Source: Mesorhizobium sp. J428
GTDB taxonomy: Bacteria; Pseudomonadota; Alphaproteobacteria; Rhizobiales; Rhizobiaceae
Reading direction: 5' to 3'
Length of the DNA stretch: 64,000 nucleotides
Assembly (NCBI RefSeq): GCF_024699925.1
Contig: NZ_JAJOMX010000001.1
Coordinates: 2,890,001-2,954,000 of the forward strand
Of the stretch, positions 30,975 through 41,372 are shown piece by piece; within the stretch, counting starts at the first letter, position 1; each line of letters begins with the position of its first letter. The translations under genes were made by a program, and so were the position numbers. The notes under the pieces are model-generated. The model searched no databases and was not told the origin of the DNA. It saw only the letters and a list, made by a program, of their open reading frames with translations.

Positions 30975-32415
30975 TCAGCTCTCGTAGTCGACGGTGGTCA
31001 TCATGCCCGCTGCCATGTGGTAGAGATGGTGGCAGTGGAACGCCCAGCTGCCCGGGTTGGACGCGTCGAAGGCGACCGTCACCTCGCTCATCGGCGGCAG
31101 CCAGACCGTGTCGCGCACCGCACCGGCGAAACGACGGCCATCGATTGCGACCACCTGGAAATGGTGTCCGTGCAGGTGCATCGGATGGCCCATCATGCTG
31201 TCGTTGCGCATGACGAGCTCCACCCGCTCACCCTGCCTCACACGGACGGGCTGGTGTTCGCCCCAGGCCCTGCCGTTCAGCGTCCAGGCATAGCCCTGCA
31301 TCGTGCCGCCGAGAACGATCGGCACAGACCTGGCGGCCTTGCCGGCGTCCGTCGGCGCCTTTGCCTGCAATCGGCCTTCAAGCGCGAGGTCGAGCGCGGC
31401 GGCTTGGGTTTCGCCGGTCGGCGCGATGCGCTTCAGCACCCCGTCCTTCGTCGCGAGGACGAAGCCGGTGCGTTCGACGCTGCCTTCGCGAAGCGCGAGG
31501 ATGGGCCACGCGCCATCCTCTCCGGCGAGGCGGATGCGGATGTCGATGCGCTGACCCATCGCAAGCGGGAACCGACGGCCCGCGACTGGAACGATCGCAT
31601 TGCCGTCGACGGCGACGAGTTCGCCCTCGAGCGCGCCGGTGTCGATCCAGAACGCGGTGGCGGTGGCGCCGTTGATGAGGCGCAGCCGCACCCGCCCGTT
31701 CCGCTCGACGCGGAAAACCTGCGGGTCGTCGAGCGTGCGGTCGTTGGCGAGATAGGCGTCGTAGTCGATGTCGTTGATGTCCATGGCCATGCCGCCATGG
31801 CCGGCCCTCATGTTGCCGCCCATGCCATGCCCCATCATGCCGTGGCCCGCCATGCCGCCGCCGGTCGTCCCCGCGAGCCCTGCCAGAAGCTCTTCGGGGC
31901 TGCTGAAGCTGAAGTCGTGCAGCAGCACGACGACCTCCTGCTCGTCCAGTCCGGCCTCCGCCGGATCAGCGACGACCAGCGGCGCGGCGAGCAACTGCTG
32001 TTCCTGCAGCGTGTGGGCATGCATCCAGTGCGTACCGGGTGTGCTCAGCGGAAAGGCGTAGTCGAAGGATTCGCCGGGCTTTAGCAGCGGCTGCGGAAGG
32101 TCCGGGTACGCCGTCCTGGCCGTAGGGCGGCAGGAGGCCGTGCCAATGGATCAGCGTCGGCGCGTCGAGGCCGTTTTCGAGCCGGACGCTGAAATCCCTG
32201 CCGGCGTCGAGGGAGAGGCCCGGCTTTCCGTCCGGCCCGGCGAGGCCGAACACCGTGGCGGCGCGGCCGCCGACCTCGATGGTACGGTGTTCGGCCCGAA
32301 GCAGGGGCGGGGTCGCTGCCGAGGCGACGCCGGGAGCGAGGAGGGTGGGAAGGGTGCTTGCGGCTCCGCAAGCGGCGGTGGATGCCAGAAACTGGCGTCT
32401 GGACAAGGATGTCAT
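30975..32415 (-). pseudogene. Periplasmic multicopper oxidase (CueO/CopA-like), one frameshift
   Basis: From ATG 32415 the N terminus carries a Tat signal (SRRQFLASTAAC) and the first copper motif HWHG. The frame breaks near 32100. One base on, LPQPLLKPGESFDYAF and the second motif HWMHAH continue to the stop at 30975. The remaining copper ligands are present: HPMHLHGHHF, and HCHHLYHMAAGM with axial Met. A Met/His-rich insertion (GMMGHGMGGNM, corrected residue about 170) resembles the Cu(I)-binding loop of CueO/CopA. Corrected length is about 479. It would oxidise Cu(I) in the periplasm. As written it is disrupted by one extra base. Confidence 0.88.
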
Positions 32416-32492
32416 GGTTCAGGTCTTTCCTGTTCGTGACGGCGGCCTTTCGGCCGATCTGCACGCGCGCGAACCCGGTCGCGCGCATGCGC

Positions 32493-32900
32493 TCAGGCGG
32501 TCACGGAAAGCTCGGGAGGTCGCAATGTGAGCCTGTCGTCGACAGGCGTGGACACGATCGGGCGGGCGGGTGCGAACACGCTGCCGTGCGACGTGGCGAC
32601 GAAGCCCGTCGCCGGCAACGGCGCGCAGACGGCGCATCCGGGGCCGGAGACGCAGCAGTCGGCCGCGCCCGGCTCCTGATCGGCGCAGGGGGAGGCATGC
32701 TGGTGGCCGGAGGGCGCCTGTTCGTGGTGCATCGCGAGCTGCGTCCCGGCGGGCGAAGCCTGCGCGTGGCCGGGGCCGGCGGCGAATGCGGAGGCAAGCA
32801 GGATTGCTGCAAGGCACAGGACGAGCCAGCCTTGGGCGGCGAGACCGGACAGTCCGCCACGCCCGCCGAGCCTCTTCGATCGCCTTGCGCCTGCGCTCAC
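32493..32900 (-). CDS. Small exported Cys/His-rich protein of the copper operon
   Basis: 135 residues. A hydrophobic helix (about 22-41) ends near GHAQA, suggesting a signal peptide or anchor. The mature part has HHEQAPSGHQHASPC and CCVSGPGCAVC, a Cys/His cluster suitable for metal binding, followed by a simple C terminus. The organisation is like DUF2946/CopL-type proteins found in copper operons, but sequence identity to any of these was not confirmed. It lies 76 bases after the copper ATPase and 77 bases before the oxidase, same strand, so a three-gene transcript is likely. Confidence 0.7.
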   Translation of the reverse strand: MSAGARRSKRLGGRGGLSGLAAQGWLVLCLAAILLASAFAAGPGHAQASPAGTQLAMHHEQAPSGHQHASPCADQEPGAADCCVSGPGCAVCAPLPATGFVATSHGSVFAPARPIVSTPVDDRLTLRPPELSVTA

Positions 32901-32976
32901 CGTTGTCGTTCTTTCCCGTGGCCTCGCGGCATGACGCGGATACTGCCGCGCCGGCGTCCCTGCGCCTTGTCTCAGA

Positions 32977-35076
<2,100 letters not shown>

Positions 35077-35128
35077 CCTGTGCCTCGCCTGTCTTCGGAC
35101 AACGGGTAGTCATCCGCACAAAAGATGG

Positions 35129-35152
35129 AGGTTCCAGCAGCGGGAAGGTCAA
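35129..35152 (-). promoter_or_regulatory. HmrR/CueR-type operator and -35 element of the copper operon
   Basis: Reading the minus strand, TTGACC (35152-35147) overlaps the dyad ACCTTCC-N7-GGAACCT (35149-35129). This is the spacing and half-site type of Cu(I)-responsive MerR regulators. A -10 candidate CATCTT follows at a 19-base spacer. The likely regulator is the CueR/HmrR-type protein encoded at 20036. Confidence 0.75.
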
Positions 35153-35270
35153 GGGGGCCTCAAGGCGATTGTCGCCGGGGTGTCCGCATTTGCGCGGACG
35201 CGCCTGTCGCCGGTGGCTGAAGCACGGATATGAAAGGAAAGGGCGGCGGTGCGGGACAGCCGAAAACCGT

Positions 35271-35293
35271 CGCCATGCCACGTCGGCATGGCG
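35271..35293 (-). terminator. Hairpin downstream of the cyclase gene
   Basis: Nine-base arms CGCCATGCC / GGCATGGCG with loop ACGTC. On the minus strand it is followed by ACGGTTTTC, a weak T-run, 22 bases beyond the cyclase stop. Confidence 0.5.
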
Positions 35294-35314
35294 TCTCCGC
35301 TCATGCCTTAGATG

Positions 35315-36091
35315 TCACTCATCGATGATCGCGACGGCACGGCACCAGCCGGCGGAGGCCTTTTCGATCTTGACCGGGAAGCAGCTCACCATGAAGCCGG
35401 TCGAGGGCAGGTCTTCCAGCCGGTGCAGCTTCTCGATGTGGCAGTAGCCGGTGTGGCGGCCGGCCTTGTGGCCTTCCCAGATCAGCGAGGCGTCCTTGGT
35501 CTCGATGTATTTCTTCGCTGTGTGGATAAAGGGCGCATCCCAGCTCCAGCCGTCGGTGCCGGTGACGCGCACGCCGCGGTCGAGCAGATACATCGTCGCC
35601 TCGTAGCCCATGCCGCAGCCGCTGGCGACATAGTCCGGCTGGCCGAACTTCACGCCGGCCGAGGTGTTGACCACGACGATCTCCAGCGGCTTCAGCTCGT
35701 GGCCGATGCGCTTCAGCTCGGCCTCGACGTCGGCAGCGGTCGCGACATAGCCGTCGGGGAAGTGACGGAAGTCGAGCTTGACGCCGGGCTGATAGCACCA
35801 GTCGAGCGGGATGTCGTCGATCCGCCACGCCGGCTCGCCGTGGTTCATCGTCGGATGATAGTGCCACGGTGCGTCGAGATGCGTGCCGTTGTGCGTCGAC
35901 AGCACGACGCGCTCGACCGCCCAGCCGGCCCCGTCGGGCAGGTCTTCCGCCTTGAGACCGGGAAAGAAGGACAGGATCTGGGCGAGGCTCTGCGTGTGGT
36001 CGATATATTCGATCGACGGGATCTGGATCGGCGGGTCCGCCGGGATGTCGTTGGCGATGGGTATGGAAAGGTCGACGATGCGACGGGCCAT
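35315..36091 (-). CDS. Cyclase-family metal-dependent hydrolase (kynurenine formamidase fold)
   Basis: 258 residues. The metal-binding motif HNGTHLDAPWHYH (about 73-85) is the cyclase/KynB signature HxGTHxDxPxH. The conserved C-terminal region SAGVKFGQPDYV and GVRVTGTDGWSWD follows. KynB cleaves formylkynurenine; other members hydrolyse cyclic or amide substrates, and this one is too divergent to name. Its gene lies 90 bp downstream of the FAH gene, separated by a small palindromic repeat, in the same direction. The ATG at 36091 (MARRIVDLSIPI) is the family start. Confidence 0.87.
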   Translation of the reverse strand: MARRIVDLSIPIANDIPADPPIQIPSIEYIDHTQSLAQILSFFPGLKAEDLPDGAGWAVERVVLSTHNGTHLDAPWHYHPTMNHGEPAWRIDDIPLDWCYQPGVKLDFRHFPDGYVATAADVEAELKRIGHELKPLEIVVVNTSAGVKFGQPDYVASGCGMGYEATMYLLDRGVRVTGTDGWSWDAPFIHTAKKYIETKDASLIWEGHKAGRHTGYCHIEKLHRLEDLPSTGFMVSCFPVKIEKASAGWCRAVAIIDE

Positions 36092-36110
36092 GGTTTCCTC
36101 CTCCTCCAAA

Positions 36111-36154
36111 GCAATTCCAGCAAAAGTGTGAAGCGGTTTTGCGTCCGGAATTGC
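36111..36154. repeat. Short palindromic repeat between FAH and cyclase genes
   Basis: GCAATTCC (36111-36118) and GGAATTGC (36147-36154) flank AGCAAAAGTGTGAAGCGG, with an inner inverted match. Similar GCAATTCC-type palindromes are common between rhizobial genes (from memory). Confidence 0.75.
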
Positions 36155-36181
36155 GTGAAAACAAACAGATTGGTCGAGTGG

Positions 36182-37159
36182 TCAGCCCTGCTGCCGCACG
36201 ACCTTGTTCTTCAGGATGCCGATCTTCTCGAATTCGAGTTCGACCACATCTCCGTTGGCGAGGAAACGGCCGGTCTCCAGTCCGCAGCCATTGCCGATCG
36301 TGCCGGAGCCGATGAACTCGCCGGCATGGACCGTCTCGTCTTGCGACATGTGGGCGAGGATCTCCTCGAAGCTGAACAGCATGCCGGCCGTGGTGCTCTC
36401 GCAGCGCGTCTCGCCGTTGACGCGCACGGCCGCCTTCAGCGAATAGGGATCGGGGATCTCGTCCTTGGTGACGATCCACGGGCCGAGCACGTTGGCGCCG
36501 TCGAAGCTCTTGCCCTTGGCGGGACCGAGGAAGCCGGGCATCTCCTTGCCCTGCTGGTCGCGGGCGGAGAAGTCGTTGAAGATGGTGTAGCCGAAGATGT
36601 GGTCGCGCGCCTTGGCCGCGCTCACATTGGCGCCGGTCCTGCCGATCACCACGCCGTATTCCAGTTCGTAGTCCATGACCTTGGAATAGCGCGGCCAGGT
36701 GATGGTGGCGCCCGGGCCGCGCACGATCATGCGGTTGGTGATGTAGTAGATCGGGATCTGGCGGTAGATGTCGGCCAGCGGCGGCAAGGGTTCCGAGGCG
36801 AGCGCGGCCATGTCGCCGCCGCTCATCAGCTGGCGCATGCCGCGGCCAGACTGGCGAATATGCGTCTCGTAGCTCATCCCGTCGCGCATCTGCCGCGGCT
36901 CGGGCAACGGCGCCAGGAGCTCGACGTCGCCTATCGCGGAGGAGAGCGCCGGATCCTGCCCATGCGCCTCGAACAGTCGCTCCGCCTGCTCCAGGCCCGC
37001 ATCGCCGGCATCGATCAGCGCCAGCATGGACGCGAAGGGCGCCGTGCCGGCCCCGCTTCGGGATGCCGCCGCGGCGAGGTCGAAGACACGGGTTCCGTCC
37101 CCATGCACGATCGCGATCCGCGCCGCGTTCGATCCTGTCCGATAGGTGGCCAGCTTCAT
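36182..37159 (-). CDS. Fumarylacetoacetate hydrolase (FAH) family protein
   Basis: 325 residues from ATG 37159 (MKLATYRTG, the family start). The FAH core has YETHIRQSG, VMDYELEYGVVIG (E-x-E metal ligands), YTIFNDFSARDQQ, and GTIGNGCGLE. Family members cleave C-C bonds of beta-diketones, hydrate dienoates or decarboxylate oxaloacetate-like acids. Divergent from the ABC transporter chain at 37254 with a 94-bp gap that is AT-rich (TTTTATGATTTTATC near 37190). The pairing with a cyclase suggests ring or lactone degradation. Confidence 0.9.
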   Translation of the reverse strand: MKLATYRTGSNAARIAIVHGDGTRVFDLAAAASRSGAGTAPFASMLALIDAGDAGLEQAERLFEAHGQDPALSSAIGDVELLAPLPEPRQMRDGMSYETHIRQSGRGMRQLMSGGDMAALASEPLPPLADIYRQIPIYYITNRMIVRGPGATITWPRYSKVMDYELEYGVVIGRTGANVSAAKARDHIFGYTIFNDFSARDQQGKEMPGFLGPAKGKSFDGANVLGPWIVTKDEIPDPYSLKAAVRVNGETRCESTTAGMLFSFEEILAHMSQDETVHAGEFIGSGTIGNGCGLETGRFLANGDVVELEFEKIGILKNKVVRQQG

Positions 37160-37253
37160 GTTCGTCCTCCCGACTTGCTTGCGTATAGATTTTATGATTT
37201 TATCGATATTCGAAACTGGCGCGCTTTGGAAGCCGGATTCTGGGAGGAAATCG

Positions 37254-38189
37254 ATGAAGCTCATGATGAAGGCTGCGCTCGGCGCGGCCGTGGTTCTCGC
37301 ATCCTGGACGGGGCTCGCCGCCGCCCAGACCAAGATCAATATCGGCTGCACCGCGACGACGGACTGCGCCTCGGCGGCCGTGGCGCTGGAAGACGGCATC
37401 TTCAAGAAGAACGGCCTCGACGCGACGATGACGCTGATCGGCCTGAACTCGAACATCCCGGCAGCCCTGCTGTCGGACTCGGTGCAGATCGGCGGCCCGA
37501 CGCCGTCGGTGTTCCTGCAGGCGGTGGACGGCGGGCTAGACCTCGTCGCGGTGGCGGGCGCGAGCTCCACGTCGAAGACCACCTTCGACACCGCCGGCGT
37601 CGTGGCCTCGCCCGCGAGTGGCATCAAGGAGCCGAAGGACTTCGTCGGCAAGAAGGTCGGCGCGCCCGGCATCGGCGCCTTCCTGCAGGTCCTGTTCTCG
37701 AAATGGCTGATCGACAACGGCGTCGATCCGAAGCAGGTGAACTTCGTTGAGGTCACCTTCCCGACCATGAACGATACGCTGAAATCCGGCGCGGTGGACG
37801 CGGTGGTGACGGCCGAGCCGATGATGTCGCGCATCATCGCCAGCGGCACCGGCACGGTCGCGGGCTACTATCTGGAGAAGCTGCCCGAGCGGCGTCCGGC
37901 GATCCTCTACGCCTCGACCCGCGCCTGGGCCGACGCCAATCCGGACACGGTAAAGGCCTTCCGTGCATCGATCGAGGAGGCGGCGAAGATCGTCAACGAC
38001 AATCCCGAAAAGGGTCGGCAGGCGATCGCCAACTTCACCAAGATCCCGATGGACGTGCTGTCCAAGATGAAGCTCTCCGTCTCCGATCCGAAGATCGAGC
38101 AGGAGCAGCTCGACTGGTGGGTCGCGACGATGAACGAGCAGAACATGCTCCAGGGCAAGCCCGACACGGCTGCGCTCATCCAGAAATGA
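37254..38189 (+). CDS. ABC transporter substrate-binding protein, NitT/TauT (SsuA/NMT1) family
   Basis: 311 residues. Signal peptide MKLMMKAALGAAVVLASWTGLAAA. The mature protein (TKINIGCTATTDCASAAVALEDG) has the NMT1/SsuA fold; known ligands include sulfonates, nitrate, thiamine precursors and aromatic acids. The start at 37254 follows GGGAGGAAA. Its TGA overlaps the GntR ATG by four bases, and the next three genes are joined the same way, so it begins a tightly coupled five-gene unit. Confidence 0.93.
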   Translation: MKLMMKAALGAAVVLASWTGLAAAQTKINIGCTATTDCASAAVALEDGIFKKNGLDATMTLIGLNSNIPAALLSDSVQIGGPTPSVFLQAVDGGLDLVAVAGASSTSKTTFDTAGVVASPASGIKEPKDFVGKKVGAPGIGAFLQVLFSKWLIDNGVDPKQVNFVEVTFPTMNDTLKSGAVDAVVTAEPMMSRIIASGTGTVAGYYLEKLPERRPAILYASTRAWADANPDTVKAFRASIEEAAKIVNDNPEKGRQAIANFTKIPMDVLSKMKLSVSDPKIEQEQLDWWVATMNEQNMLQGKPDTAALIQK

Positions 38190-38902
38190 CCGACGTAAGG
38201 GACAAGCCCGACCTGTTCGGGGAGGCCGCGCACTTCGCGGCCTCCGAAACGCTCAGCGAGCGCGCCTCGGCGCTCGTCGAGCACGACATCCTCGCCGGCG
38301 TGTGGCAGCCGGGCGAGCGGCTGGCGGTGCAGGCGCTGTCCGAGCGCTACGGCATCGGCGCGACGCCGCTGCGGGAAGGGCTGTCCCGGCTCGTGTCGCG
38401 CGGGCTGATCGGGGCCGTCGGCCAGAAGGGCTTCCGCGTCGCCGCCATGTCGAGCTCCGACCTCGTCGACATCACGCTGGTCAGGACGACCATCGAGGTG
38501 GAGGCGCTGCGCCGCTCGATCCGCTTGGGCGGCGACGACTGGGAGGCGACCATCGTCGCGACACTGCACCGGTTGTCCCGCTCGGTCGAGCGCGACCCGG
38601 AGACGATGCGCGAGGGCACGCCGGAGTTCGACAGGCTGCACAAGGCCTTCCACCGCGCGCTGCTGGAGGCGTGCGGCTCCGAGCGGCTGCTGCGGCTGCA
38701 TGACGATCTCTACTATCAGGCCTATCGCTACCGGCGCGCGATGATGCGCAGATTCACCGTGCATACCGATTTCATCGAGCCGCACCGGATCCTGGCCGAG
38801 ATCGTCCTCGCCCGCGACGAGGAGGCCGCCGTGGCGGAGCTGACGCGCCACCTCGCGACGACGCTCGATGTCGTCTACGGTGGCGGGGAGGGAGGAGCAT
38901 GA
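38186..38902 (+). CDS. GntR-family (FadR-like) regulator embedded in the transporter operon
   Basis: 238 residues. Winged helix: PGERLAVQALSERYGIGATPLREGLSRL (about 37-64); the C-terminal FCD domain has the metal-binding pattern with FHRALLEACGSERLL and HRILAEIVLARD. Such proteins often bind small organic acids. It sits second in the chain, after the binding protein and before the ATPase, with ATGA overlaps on both sides, so regulator and transporter are made together. It probably senses the imported compound or a product of it. Confidence 0.9.
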   Translation: MTDVRDKPDLFGEAAHFAASETLSERASALVEHDILAGVWQPGERLAVQALSERYGIGATPLREGLSRLVSRGLIGAVGQKGFRVAAMSSSDLVDITLVRTTIEVEALRRSIRLGGDDWEATIVATLHRLSRSVERDPETMREGTPEFDRLHKAFHRALLEACGSERLLRLHDDLYYQAYRYRRAMMRRFTVHTDFIEPHRILAEIVLARDEEAAVAELTRHLATTLDVVYGGGEGGA

Positions 38903-39690
38903 ACATGGCCGCAACGAACGTGAAGGCAGCGCCCGCGGTCATTGGCTTCGACCGCGTCAGCCTGGCCTATGGCGACCGCACGATCATCTCGGACCTCAGC
39001 CTCGACGTCGGCCGCGGCGAGATCGTCTGCATCATCGGCCCGTCGGGCTGCGGCAAGACCACAGCGCTGCGCATGGCTGGCGGGCTGGTGCGGCCGAGCC
39101 GGGGCGCAGTGCGCCTGCTGGGCGAGCCGCTCACCGCGCCGCGCCGCGATGTCGCGATCGTCTTCCAGGATTACGGCAAGGCGCTGCTGCCCTGGCGCAC
39201 GGCGTCTGCCAACGTCTCGCTGGCGCTGGAGGCGGCGGGAACGCCGCGCGCCGGGCGCGACGAGCGCATCCGCACGCTGCTGGCCAAGGTCGGCCTGACC
39301 GGACACGAGGACAAGTATCCGACCGAGATGTCGGGCGGAATGCAGCAGCGCATCCAGATCGCACGCTGCCTGGCGCAGGACCCGGCCGTGCTGTTGATGG
39401 ACGAGCCGTTCGGCGCCCTCGACGCCATGACGCGGCAGGGCCTGCAGGACGAGATGCTGTCGATCGTCGCCGAGACGGGCGCGACGGTGTTCTTCGTCAC
39501 GCACGACCTCGAGGAGGCAGTCTATCTCGGCGACCGCGTGATCGGGCTCCTGCCCAATCCCGGCCGCGTCGGCATCGACCTGCGCGTCGACCTGCCGCGT
39601 CCGCGCAACCAGCTCGAGACGCGCGAGATGCCCGAATTCCTGCGCCTGCGCCGCCAGCTCTTCGACTTCATCGAGAAGGCCGAGCGATGA
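38899..39690 (+). CDS. ABC transporter ATP-binding protein, NitT/TauT family
   Basis: 263 residues. Walker A GPSGCGKTT near residue 50; a Q-loop FQDYGKALLPWRT; signature MSGGMQQR; Walker B LLMDEPFGALD; H-loop THDLEEAV. The FQD...LLPWRT motif is typical for the taurine/nitrate/sulfonate group. Starts with a four-base overlap (ATGA) with the GntR gene. Confidence 0.95.
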   Translation: MNMAATNVKAAPAVIGFDRVSLAYGDRTIISDLSLDVGRGEIVCIIGPSGCGKTTALRMAGGLVRPSRGAVRLLGEPLTAPRRDVAIVFQDYGKALLPWRTASANVSLALEAAGTPRAGRDERIRTLLAKVGLTGHEDKYPTEMSGGMQQRIQIARCLAQDPAVLLMDEPFGALDAMTRQGLQDEMLSIVAETGATVFFVTHDLEEAVYLGDRVIGLLPNPGRVGIDLRVDLPRPRNQLETREMPEFLRLRRQLFDFIEKAER

Positions 39691-40451
39691 AGGAGCAGTG
39701 GTGGAAGGGGCTGGTCGTCCCTGCCGTGCTGATCGTGCTCGCCGAACTCGCCATGCGGGTTTACGGTTCGACCTCGATGTCGCTGGCCGCGCCGAGCGAC
39801 ATCCTTGCCGCATTGGTAAGGGCACTCGCTGACGGCTCCATCCTGGTCGCGACCCGCGACACGCTGGTCACCGCCGGCGCGGGGCTGGCGATCGGCTGCG
39901 CGGTCGGTCTCGCGCTCGGCATCCTGTTCGGCCTCGTCAGGCCGCTCGACCGGCTGATGGAGGTCACGATCGAGGCGATCAGGCCGATCCCCTCGGTCGC
40001 GGTTCTTCCGATCGCCATGCTGGTCTTCGGCTTCGGCTACGGCATGGAAATCGCCATCGTCGCCTTCTCCTGCCTCTGGCCGATCATGATCATGACCCGT
40101 TCGGCGATGGCCGGCATCGAGCCGCGCCTGATGGAAGTGTCGCGCGCGCTCAGGCTCTCGGCCTTCGACCGCGTGCGCAAGATCGTGCTGCCGGCCGCGT
40201 TGCCGCGCATCATCGTCGCCTTCCGGCTCGCAGCCGCCGTCGCGCTCGTCGTGTCCGTCACGGTCGAGATCGCGGCCAATCCGCTCGGGCTCGGCTACGG
40301 CATCCTCGTCGCGCAGCAGGGCCTGCAGCCGGCGCTGATGCTCGCCTATCTGGTCTGGATCGGCATCGTCGGATGGGGACTGAACGCGCTTCTGTCGCTG
40401 GCGCAGAACCGCCTGTTCGGACGCGCCGCGCGCACGGGGGCGCAGGCATGA
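39687..40451 (+). CDS. ABC transporter permease, NitT/TauT family (first of two)
   Basis: 254 residues with about six membrane segments. The EAA loop is RLMEVSRALRLSAFDRVRKIVLPAALPRI (about 150-178). Overlaps the ATPase stop and the next permease start by four bases each. It is distinct from the second permease (40448), so the transporter is likely a heterodimer of permeases, which is less usual for this family. Confidence 0.92.
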   Translation: MKEQWWKGLVVPAVLIVLAELAMRVYGSTSMSLAAPSDILAALVRALADGSILVATRDTLVTAGAGLAIGCAVGLALGILFGLVRPLDRLMEVTIEAIRPIPSVAVLPIAMLVFGFGYGMEIAIVAFSCLWPIMIMTRSAMAGIEPRLMEVSRALRLSAFDRVRKIVLPAALPRIIVAFRLAAAVALVVSVTVEIAANPLGLGYGILVAQQGLQPALMLAYLVWIGIVGWGLNALLSLAQNRLFGRAARTGAQA

Positions 40452-41215
40452 AGTCGTCCCGCCTCGCCTGGCTCGCCGCGAGCTTCGCCGTCGCCGCCCT
40501 GTTCGTCTGGGGCTGGCAGTTGCTGGCGGATTACAAGCTCGTCAATCCGGTGTTCCTGCCCGGCCCCGACCGGACCTGGGGCGCGCTGATGCGCGGCTTC
40601 ACGACTGGCGATCTGGGCGTGAAGCTTCTCGCAACGGTCGAGCGGATGTTCTGGGGCTGGCTGATCGCTTCGCTGATCGGCATAGCGCTCGGGGCCGCGA
40701 TCGGCACCTCGCCGCGGCTGCGCGCCTATCTGGCGCCGATGCTGGAATTTCTGCGGCCGCTGCCGGCCTCGGCGACAATCCCCGTCGCCATCGCCCTGCT
40801 CGGCCTGTCCGACGGCATGGTGCTGGCGGTCATCGCCTTTGGCGCGCTGTGGCCGGTGCTGCTGGCGACGATCCACGGCTTCTCGGCGGTGGAGCCGCGG
40901 CTTTACGAGGTCGGCAATGCGCTGCGGCTTTCCCGCGCCGCCGTGATCGGCAAGATCGCGCTGCCGTCGGCGAGCCCGGACATCCTTGCCGGTATGCGGC
41001 TTGGCCTGACGGTGGCGCTGATCCTGTCGGTGGTCTGCGAGATGATCGCCGGGCGCGACGGGCTCGGTAACTGGATCCTGCTCGCCGCCCGCTCCTTCCG
41101 CGCGCCCGATCTCTACGCCGGCGTGATCCTGCTCGGCGTGCTCGGCTACGCGACCGCGGTAGGGATCGGCCTGCTGGAGGCAAGGCTGCTCGTCTGGCGC
41201 AACAGGGCGCGCTGA
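40448..41215 (+). CDS. ABC transporter permease, NitT/TauT family (second of two)
   Basis: 255 residues with six or so membrane segments; the EAA loop reads RLYEVGNALRLSRAAVIGKIALPSASPDI (about 151-179). ATGA overlap with the first permease. It ends the five-gene transporter chain; the dehydrogenase gene follows after 157 bp. Confidence 0.92.
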   Translation: MKSSRLAWLAASFAVAALFVWGWQLLADYKLVNPVFLPGPDRTWGALMRGFTTGDLGVKLLATVERMFWGWLIASLIGIALGAAIGTSPRLRAYLAPMLEFLRPLPASATIPVAIALLGLSDGMVLAVIAFGALWPVLLATIHGFSAVEPRLYEVGNALRLSRAAVIGKIALPSASPDILAGMRLGLTVALILSVVCEMIAGRDGLGNWILLAARSFRAPDLYAGVILLGVLGYATAVGIGLLEARLLVWRNRAR

Positions 41216-41372
41216 CAGGTGATGCGCGAACGGCCGTGCTCCCTAGCGCCAGTCATTTCGGGCGCCTGACAATCATATAGGTGGAAGTGAGCCGGCAGCC
41301 GGCTGGCATAGTCGTTCGCGGTCGACAAACGGGTTTGGTCGCGCTAGCCGCATAGGCCTTGGGAGGAACGGC

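Noticed and set aside
35312..37750. An 812-codon plus-strand frame across the cyclase and FAH genes
   Set aside because: Antisense to two genes with catalytic motifs and running into the binding-protein gene in a wrong frame.
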